Of a stretch of 64,000 nucleotides of DNA, positions 56,604 to 64,000 are shown piece by piece; position 1 is the first letter of the stretch; every line of letters begins with the position of its first letter. The notes beneath the pieces were generated by a model. It was not told the origin of the DNA. It did no database searches and worked only from the letters and a program-made list of their open reading frames with translations. The translations under genes were made by a program, and so were the position numbers. The stretch is taken from positions 1 through 64,000 of the forward strand of contig CAJQUW010012540.1 of assembly GCA_907163375.1 (NCBI GenBank), written 5' to 3'. Source of the stretch: Prostheceraeus crozeri (taxonomy: Eukaryota > Platyhelminthes > Polycladida > Euryleptidae).

Positions 56604-58275
56604 CTGTGGTAAGAAAGTGCTTCAAATCATTTCAAGGCTTTTCTGAGGATCGATTACATTTACAACGAGGAAATCCATTGTAGGATGGGAATGACCGTAA
56701 AAAACAGAGATAGCAAATCACATTCCTCCGTAAAATTCCAATTGTTAACACGATCGTCTATGGACCGTCTCAGGGCTCTTTGAAAGGCCCGCTACGGGAC
56801 GGCCGCAAGAATAATCGTTGTCAACACTGTTCAGAGTAACACTTTCATAAATTCTAAGGCCGCTAGGCCGGGCAGTAACCATCTTGCAACGGAGATCACG
56901 ATTGATATTATTATTGCAATACATATTATTTAAATGCCTCATGCATGTACATTCTTAATTTGTTCCGGACCTCTTATTAATTATATGTAGGTTTTAAAAT
57001 TTTTGTAAGCGCATCTTGATTACAAACTTTTGTGAGCATATTATAGATCATCGCGTTCATTCGCTCATGTTGTTATATCGGATGCCTGCTCTACATGCAT
57101 TTTATATTTTACAGACATCATCTGATGATAGACGCTTTAAAAAATTAAATTGATAAAAACAAGGTTATTAAAACTTTCGTCCTCTGCTTTCAGAGAACCA
57201 GAACATACTTTCATCATCATTCATTTCATGCCATCTTTGTAAATACAGTCAGTCACTTGAGTTCATGAAATGTTATCATTCTTTACTTTTTTACTTGCTG
57301 TACTTTTTTCCATATTTTGAAAAATATATGTTTCTGATTTCTGATATTAATACATTCTTACTTTTTCCATGGTATATTAGTTCATAGGTGTCAATGTGTA
57401 GAAAAATCTATTAATTGCTGATGTATTTACATGTATAGCGATGAGCATGTTATCGTATCTAAATTGATTGGGTAAATCTTTTCATTTCACTTGAGCTACA
57501 TATTTACTACAAAATGAAATTCATTATTTAGAGATTTTGGGATTTTGAAAAAGATTGAAGCTCTTTTTCTACGAAATCCTATAAAAGCAAACCCCTGCAG
57601 CAGATAGCACAAGGAAGGAAAGTTACGCTTGGATTAAATTTGACTTGATATTTGAAAATTACAAAATATTGTAATGTGTGTGGGTGTGGATAGGACCAGA
57701 AAATTTAGAATACAGGTAGGGTTGGTGCAGGCTCATCAGCTAAGCCTCACACTGCACAAAGCTTTTCAAGCGATGAAGACATTGCTTCTCACTTCATCAT
57801 CAAACCAACATGACTGTTTCCTAATTTAGTCTGTATTGATTAATCCTGATGTATATCTGCTTGCTACAGCACTACTGTTGTGGCGTCAATATTACTGCAT
57901 CAATGCAAGAACATGTTGACGTAAACAATGAGCACTGCTATCTCTGAGCCTCTTCATTGTGACTGTTATGAGCTGCTCAATGCTGATATTATGTTGAATA
58001 CGTAACGGAATGCAGGCCCTGACAATTATTGTTAAACCCACGCAAAATCATTATGACATCACAGAACAGAAAACAAAGCAATTTTCAAAAGCTTGAATCT
58101 AACTACTGATATGTCCCTTGTTTCGTCAGTTATATGTAGGCCTAACTATGCAATAATATATAGGCCTATGTCGTGTTCTGTTCTTGATATCAATTTAATA
58201 ATTCCTTATGTCCAATAATATCACGAATACAAATAGTAGGAAAATTGGTGAGCCTTCCCTTTCTTTATTTTGTTA
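56604..58275. other. No gene recognised apart from one possible exon
   Basis: See the preceding entry for 56745-56942. The rest is AT-rich without recognisable features. Confidence 0.35.
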
Positions 58276-58997
58276 TTCCTAACCCTTTAACGGTTTAGCC
58301 CGAGTTAACGCATATCGAACGCTATCAGCAGTTGACTGGTGACGGTGACAATGGAGTACATACAGCAGCAAACTGAGCCCGAGTTGACTCGCATCCATAG
58401 GGCAAGCAACTGTCACTGACTGATAAAGTTTTCCATTCCACTGTTCACGAATTCCGAGTTAACCCGGGCTGCTGGGGTTTTCCAATTTCACAAATATCGA
58501 GTCAACTCGTGTCTAGTATGAAGTGATATGAACCCTTCAGAGACACAAAGAGAATTAGGATAAACTCGGCTAATTTGGACATTTTTGCTAACACCTATCT
58601 AATACATACAATGCTACTCGTCTAATTTGAACACCGCATCAGTCTAATTTGGATACCTACTCGGCTAAATTGGACACCTTACACTAGCGCCTATTTAATA
58701 CATAGAATGCTCCTTGGCTAATTTGGACAGCACAATGTCGACCTAATTTTCTTTTAGTTAAGAATGATTTTCCTAATAATGAATATTACGACTAGAATAT
58801 TTCAGTAGATAGATGCTACAATTTGATGATTTTTTACACTAAACTCATCAGAAAAATCCCTTCAGAGACACAGAGAGAATTAGCTAAATTGGTTTAGTAG
58901 TATTGTCTTACCGTCTCGATACGAGTTGACTCGGGCTCAGTGAAATTCGTTAGCTATAATCGGTAGGTAGAAATAGGCACCGCAGCCAAAGGGTTGA
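58276..58997. repeat. Repeat block with CTAATTTGGACA minisatellite and CGAGTTGACTCG words
   Basis: Edges TAACCCTTTAACGG and, inverted, CAACCCTTTGGCTG suggest an old TTAA/CCC-type element. Inside, 'ctaatttggac'-like units recur at least five times (58569-58735), 'cccttcagagacaca' occurs twice (58532, 58858) and self-complementary CGAGTTGACTCG or CGAGTTAAC words occur five times. No protein is encoded. Confidence 0.5.
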
Positions 58998-59917
58998 ATT
59001 AGTAAGATACATACGAGGGCGCGATGCAGTAGGTGCGATCTGGTTTGTTCTAATCAGGAAACAGCTCTGCACATTCAGCATGGAAACCCTGATATTCAGT
59101 TGACCAAGTGATGAAAGATAAAAAACAATGACTTGAAACTCACTTTCGGCTTTATGTCGATTAGTAATAGTTCTGATGGCGTGCGACCTCCATTATTTAC
59201 AACACTTTATGCGATTTGATTGGCATTTTCAAGGTTCTAGCCTGCTATCAACATCAATACCCTCATGAAAATTCCTCATGATTTTCCATAAGATTTTTCT
59301 CATATATGTCTCATGAAATTTCATGCGCATTTGAACTTCCATCATATAGGCCTGTTCTACAGTATATCCTTGATTTTTGTCTTTTATAGATAAAACTCGG
59401 AGATTCTTGTTGATTAAATCTCTTTACTTTCGCGGCTAATGTTATACCTTCCCAATACTACCAATAAACTCATTACAAGTAGTCCTATTATGTCACCTAT
59501 TTTTGAGATAGTACTGGTTGTAAGCGAAGGTCTGTATAATCTACTGTCTACAAATTAAGTCTGTCTACCATACGTCCGCCGACTAGATTTTCATTAAGTC
59601 ACATATACTTGAACTACTTATATTCTATTACTGACATTGGCACATGGTTGTATTTGCGATTTTGAGCCAACTTTACGACCATTAACAAGCTTTGAGTTTA
59701 AGACCGCTACGCTGACTTGTGACTTACCGCAGTAGCAAAAGTAATACATTTTGATATAGATCATTAGAATTTTGTGTATCAAGTCATTTCACTTGATATT
59801 ACACAATGAACATCTTGGTTTCAAGTTAATGAGCAATTTTGGCTTAGAGTAATTACATAGACTTTATGCCAATAAATTTGTGAGTCAGAATGTGGAAAAA
59901 GCCTAGGATTCCTATCA
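58998..59917. other. No gene recognised
   Basis: AT-rich with no visible exon. A small palindrome lies near 59775-59807 (TGTGTATCAAGT / ACTTGATATTACACA). Confidence 0.4.
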
Positions 59918-60720
59918 ATGCATACATTAATTGAAAAACAGTCCGATGTTGAAACTTTGAAAAAAGTATTGTTTCTAGCTGACATGTGGAAATATTTCAT
60001 TTTCAGCAACCTCATATTTACGGACGAAGAAGGTTTGCATCTCGGACTCAGTTTTCTTCACTACTTATTGCTGTTACAAATTCGATCAAGTAGACTGTTG
60101 TCAAAGTTGGAGGTAAAAACGTTTTTCTCTCTCTTCTTTCCATTTTTAATTCCGCAACACAACAAGTAACAATATAGGTTATAGCCTATTGTTGAAATTT
60201 ATTAAGCTGGATGAATTAATGCCTGAAATTTATTAAATTTATTTCCAAACCATCTTTTCCTCAGCTCAAACTCGAGAGAAACTATAACATGACCTCAACG
60301 TGTAGGAAAAACTATTTCTCAACATTTCAAGTGTTAGACCTGTTTCAAGAGTTAATAGAAAGCGAAAACAAGTCTCATTAAGCAGCTTTATTGGGTGTTC
60401 TCCTCAACAGCTATTCAGGCATCTATAACGATCACATTCAGTTCGTTAGACAAATCGCCTATGAGTTGTCAAAGTCAAAGGCTCGTGTAGATGATAATAT
60501 AGCGAGCCTCCTTTGGGTGTAGAGCTATATGAACACATCCAAAAGCATAAAAAAACGAGTATCTGAAGCTTTGCTGTGATTGGATTATTTGAGCAGGCAT
60601 AATACTATTCCTGTTGATCCCTACCATCTTAACCTTCCAAATCATTTCTCTGAATCAAATAAGATTTACAGTGCACCATTTTTTCTAAAAACTTATGTGC
60701 AGCAGTTTAAATGTTGCTAT
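59918..60720 (+). pseudogene. Degenerate coding-like stretch, unidentified
   Basis: Plus-strand pieces in several frames read like old protein sequence. 59918-60113 has SDVETLKKVLFLADMWKY and GLSFLHYLLLLQIRSSRLL up to a GTAAAA. About 60266-60600, after a TTTCCTCAG, has IYNDHIQFVRQIAYELSKSK and VDDNIASLLWV. The first piece weakly resembles the last helices of a death-effector domain (FLxxLLxxIxRxxLL), but the spacing is short. Multiple stops and frame changes make a functional gene unlikely. Confidence 0.3.
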
Positions 60721-60959
60721 CAGTAGTTAGGTGAAATTTTCTCAGTTTTCGCAATTTTACCGAATTTTAGCTACAAAATTCCTAATTGCGATGTCAAACT
60801 GGTTGAATGTACTGATAGTTTACGCATGATTGCAAGTAGAGATTAATGTGATTGACTTATGTAGGAAATACAAATCAAACATTATGACCAAACACTTGAC
60901 AGATGAAAGATTTTCGTTCAAAGGCAACATTAACAATTTTTCTGTGACATGGTTTTGCA

Positions 60960-60999
60960 CATGGACAGCTAGAATACTATCATTTTTTAGCTGTCCATG
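60960..60999. repeat. Small hairpin
   Basis: CATGGACAGCT pairs with AGCTGTCCATG across an 18-base loop. Both arms are bordered by GGTTTTGCA. Confidence 0.5.
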
Positions 61000-61449
61000 G
61001 TTTTGCAGTTCCACGCAACTTTTATGATGAAGAAAGGCGAATCGACATCCAAAGACCGCATATGTTTAGGAAAATACACAATGACCAATTAGAAGTGCCA
61101 TCACAAAAAATTAAATTAATAGTGCTTGTTTACATAACATTCGAGCTTCCATCACTCTATTCATTATGCTAAAGTAGACCTGTACAATAGAGGAACACAA
61201 TATGATTCATAGACAGACTCATCTTTTTGAAATATTGCAGTAACATCGAAGATCTAGGCCCTTTGAAGTGGATAGGACAAACGTTCGCATAACTCTGTGA
61301 ACAATTGTAACTATCGAGCGGTCAGAGTTCGTCTTTGATTTCTGAAAGTTCAATTCAAAACGGGAAATATCCTAAGAAAGACAGGATTAACATGTTTAGC
61401 AAAACATATTATTGTGCAATTTCTGAATTTCTCTCATTTTTTCACCTAG

Positions 61450-61570
61450 GAAGTGGAGCATCATGCTGATCACCGCGGTCGCCATGCTCATCATCTTTAT
61501 TATCATCTGCATTTACTTTCTTGTTCTCTTCACCCCTCTAATATTCACAAGATTCAATGAGCGTTTTTGA
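61450..61570 (+). CDS. Alternative terminal exon 1 of a membrane protein (short tail)
   Basis: Follows the acceptor TTCACCTAG and starts with one base completing a split codon, then KWSIMLITAVAMLIIFIIIC and a hydrophobic run ending RFNERF and stop. It is 39 codons, nearly all one membrane helix. It is homologous to the start of the exon at 62537 (KWTVMMITAIAMVLIF), with the same acceptor context (CTAG then GAA[G/A]TGG) and the same phase. The most likely meaning is two alternative last exons giving the same anchored protein a short or a long cytoplasmic tail. The upstream exon that would splice to both was not found. Confidence 0.55.
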
Positions 61571-62536
61571 AACCAGGTGGATACTTCACTGAGCTGATCA
61601 TTGCGCCCATGGATGTGACTAATTATCTGGTGTTAGTGGAGTGTCGGTTGAAAGACAGATCAAAGAAAGTATCTGGATGCATTATTTTGTCTGATAAATC
61701 ACAAAATGAACATAAATTTTGAAGCGCGATCAGAACTTTGATCTTTAAGAGAATCTTTAAACTTTAAATAACTTTCTCTGGACTAGAAATAGAACTAAGA
61801 TATCAACAGGAATATAATTAAGACTGTATTATATCTTGGTTGCGATGAGTAGGAACGCCAGGCTTGCTTCATAGAGAATGCGGCGCAGACATCCGGTACT
61901 AATTTTCCCAATTTTCGTCAGTCGATCATGAACATGCAAAATTTGTTACTGAAGATAAAAATCTTGAAATAGCAGTCCACTTATACTGATTCCAATTCAA
62001 GTAGTGCCGCATTAAATTCAAAATGGAAGCAAAGTTGAAAAGCAATACATTGTAATGCTTTGGTTGCGGAAAGGAGCAAGCAAGAATTTTGACAACAGCC
62101 AATGCATTTAGGATTTCATAATCATCTCTACGGTGAAGTAATCTAGACGGTAGGAAAATGCAGACCGACTACAATAGAAATTTGGTCGATTATACATTAA
62201 GCGTTATACATACTGCACCCGTTCATGAAGTATCAAAAATGATATTATACTTCATTAAATATGATATTCAACCTCAGAGACCCCAAGTAATGTCCTTATC
62301 TTAAAATCTCATATTTTGTGGATACGCCTCTTCATCAATCCAGGGACGGCATATGCATAATATCAGTTAGCCGTTCTTTACTGACTCCACTTTGTGACAA
62401 ACTCAATCAACTGTTTGTAGGCAGATAGATAGTCAGTCCGTATACAGACTGCATATTTATAACAAAAGTAAAAAAATTCAATATTTTTAAGAAAGTTCAT
62501 TGTTAGCTGCTTCTTCTATGAATTCTCTTCTTCTAG

Positions 62537-62966
62537 GAAATGGACTGTGATGATGATCACGGCGATCGCAATGGTCCTCATCTTTGCCGTCGTCCTGGCT
62601 GCTGTAGGCTGCTACTACGGCTGCTGTCAGCTCCCTTCATGCTCGTGTTGCTGCTGCTACCATCCTAATGCGGAGGAAGCAATTCCTATTCGACATCGTC
62701 AACCGCGACAGTGTAGGTCGGAGAGGAGAATTGACCGGAAGCGAGAGAGGGAGAAGCGGGACAGTGTCTACTATTCTCCGAAGGAGCTGCCATTCGGTGG
62801 GATTCCATCACGACGACCACCGCCTCCGATTACGACACAAAATCCTTTTGAAAAAAATGCGAGTGGAAATCCATTCGAAGACGACGACGACGATGATGAT
62901 GACCCTTACTCGGGGAAGGGAAATCCATTTGCTGATGACCGATCTCCACCGCCTTACTACAAATAG
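62537..62966 (+). CDS. Alternative terminal exon 2: membrane helix plus NPF/acidic/PPxY tail
   Basis: Follows the acceptor TTCTTCTAG with the same phase as the 61450 exon. It encodes KWTVMMITAIAMVLIFAVVL, a cysteine cluster next to the membrane (CYYGCCQLPSCSCCCCY, likely palmitoylated), a basic stretch (ERRIDRKREREKR), and a tail with three NPF motifs (NPFEKN, NPFEDDDDD, NPFADD) and a final SPPPYYK. NPF followed by acidic residues binds EH domains of EHD and Eps15 proteins; PPPY is a WW-domain ligand used by NEDD4-type ubiquitin ligases. The tail therefore suggests regulated endocytic sorting. Ectodomain and family are unknown because upstream exons were not found. Confidence 0.65.
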
Positions 62967-63432
62967 AAGTTAGTGATCGTAACTATCTCCACCTCAACTG
63001 CAATCACGACTGAAAAAAGTCATTTCTACAAGGTTTTATGTGATATGAGTATCTATTTCTACAATTTGATTATTTATCATAAAGATACAAGGTGTGACTA
63101 AAAATTATTGAGACTGGAAATTTTTTGCTTGAAAATCGTTGAAATTCCGCTGTTTTTTTCATGCGATACTTATCAATAAGTGTATGGCCTAATATCAGTG
63201 AAAAAATTGTGAGCCAAAACCTCAATTCAAACTTTTAGGAGCATTTTTAGTTCAATCAAGTTATGCAAGGTCAACGAGGTGAAAAAACGTAAAAAACGTC
63301 CGTTTCTTTATAAAAAGAACGCATCTTTACTTCACTAAAAACACATTAAAACACAAAATTCTGAGGAAGGCACTCTTTGTAACATTCATAAACAAAAAAA
63401 TCACTAAACGACATAATCTCCACCACTCTGAA

Positions 63433-63723
63433 TCACTCTCTCACAGTGCTCCAGAAGCAGCTCTCCACCTGGGTCAGAAACTCATCCTCAGGAATGGAGC
63501 GCAAGACTCTCAAAGAAATGGCCACAACCTCGTCGGCATCTTGGAAAGTGATCTTCTTCATTTCTCTCTTTAAGCGATCAAACAACCACCTATCACACAA
63601 GTTCAAGTCCGGCGAGTAAGGCGATTGCCAAAGAGTCTGGATCCCTCGACGTTCAAGGAACTCCTTTGTCTTCTTGGCAGCATGGGGACGAGCGTTGTCG
63701 AACTGGATCAGTACCTGGTTCAA
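63433..63723 (-). pseudogene. Mariner transposase, C-terminal part
   Basis: Contains LIQFDNARPHAAKK with the second catalytic aspartate and SPYSPDLNLCDRWLFDRLK with the third, 34 residues apart (the DD34D of mariner), then the C-terminal helix region to a stop at 63433. The frame upstream is open to about 63775 and reads KKWRSLRSNTTRLNQ, joining a different frame from the N-terminal piece. The first catalytic aspartate and much of the core are absent, so it is an internally deleted copy. Confidence 0.8.
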
Positions 63724-63757
63724 TCGGGTGGTGTTAGATCGGAGACTGCGCCATTTC

Positions 63758-63958
63758 TTACCTGTCGTACCCCTCGTGGTTGACCCCGGTCAGTTCCTCA
63801 ATTTCTCGAAGTGACAGACGCCTAGTCTCATCGATGAGCTCTTCGATTGTTTGAACATTTTCATCCGTTGAAACGCTCACTGGAAGGCCGACAGGACTCG
63901 AAGCGTTGGTGACGGAATCTCCAGAAGCACTCGGAACATCAGAGGAATCTTCAGGCAC
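63758..63958 (-). pseudogene. Mariner transposase, N-terminal part
   Basis: Contains VPEDSSDVPSASGDSV and TIEELIDETRRLSLREIEE followed by LTGV, a helix-turn-helix DNA-binding segment. It ends at an internal deletion just before the C-terminal piece. The frame continues upstream toward the window edge. Confidence 0.65.
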
Positions 63959-64000
63959 CCTGGCATATCGAAAAACAGTGGCACGTGAGGGAGTGTCAGA

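Larger units (their letters stand above)
63088..64000 (-). mobile_element. Mariner element running off the right edge
   Basis: Begins CAAGGTGTGACTAAAAATTA after TA (63086-63087), a mariner-style terminus. It carries minus-strand transposase pieces at 63433-63723 and 63758-63958. The right end lies beyond the window. Confidence 0.7.

Noticed and set aside
1-64000. tRNA, rRNA, CRISPR arrays or bacterial-style operons
   Set aside because: No cloverleaf-like box pairs, regular spacer arrays or clustered compact genes were seen; the sequence has animal-type split genes and transposons.

Overview
The window looks like about 64 kb of an AT-rich invertebrate animal genome. Exons are short and bounded by GT-AG introns. 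There is no operon structure, and many DNA transposons, miniature elements (MITEs) and LINE fragments are present. The exact phylum cannot be told from sequence alone; a marine invertebrate is a guess. I found no tRNA, rRNA or CRISPR array.

Host genes. (1) Two bestrophin-type anion channel genes lie in tandem on the minus strand. Gene B runs from its ATG exon at 38486 down to 25793 or lower, with six exons joined in consistent phase: 38308-38486, 33064-33349, 30153-30320, 28880-28957, 26652-26807 and 25793-25873. Gene A has exon 1 at 7739-7917 and exon 2 at 4477-4768; the rest presumably lies beyond the left edge. Exon 1 has the same 179-nt coding length and intron phase in both, which supports duplication. 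(2) An intronless LicD/fukutin-type transferase gene lies at 50352-51437 (+). (3) Near the right end two homologous splice-acceptor-bounded terminal exons (61450-61570 and 62537-62966, +) encode the same membrane segment followed by different tails, one rich in NPF and acidic motifs. (4) An unidentified minus-strand gene ends at 56337-56603.

Mobile DNA. At least six fragments of LINEs, mostly one family, are present. The largest (16234-18801 plus 22352 to about 23760, minus) is split by a 3.5-kb mariner-type insertion with TA duplication. Other elements are piggyBac-like TTAA elements, a PIF/Harbinger transposase (14.1-15.1 kb), a mariner with D41D spacing (40.5-41.6 kb), a Tc1 remnant (34.0-34.5 kb), a Crypton-like tyrosine recombinase ORF with two in-frame TGA codons (43.8-45.1 kb), a mariner at the right edge, hAT-like MITEs with 8-bp duplications, and a family with CCACAGAATTAGA ends and 6-bp duplications. 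Several are nested inside each other with readable target-site duplications, so the order of insertion can be read directly.

Layout. 0-4 kb: piggyBac-like MITEs and a LINE. 4.5-7.9 kb: bestrophin A. 9.9-15.4 kb: MITEs and Harbinger. 16.2-23.8 kb: LINE split by mariner. 24-38.5 kb: bestrophin B with repeats in its introns. 39.8-42.4 kb: fossil nuclease-like ORF, mariner and MITE cluster. 43.8-50.2 kb: Crypton, LINE, foldback and piggyBac nest, retroelement remnant. 50.3-51.4 kb: LicD gene. 52.6-56.2 kb: large foldback nest. 56.3-63 kb: sparse exons. 63.1 kb to the end: mariner. I see no convincing new multi-gene system. The most novel-looking items are the alternative tail exons, the pore-altered bestrophin A, the 6-bp-duplication transposon family and the nested insertions.
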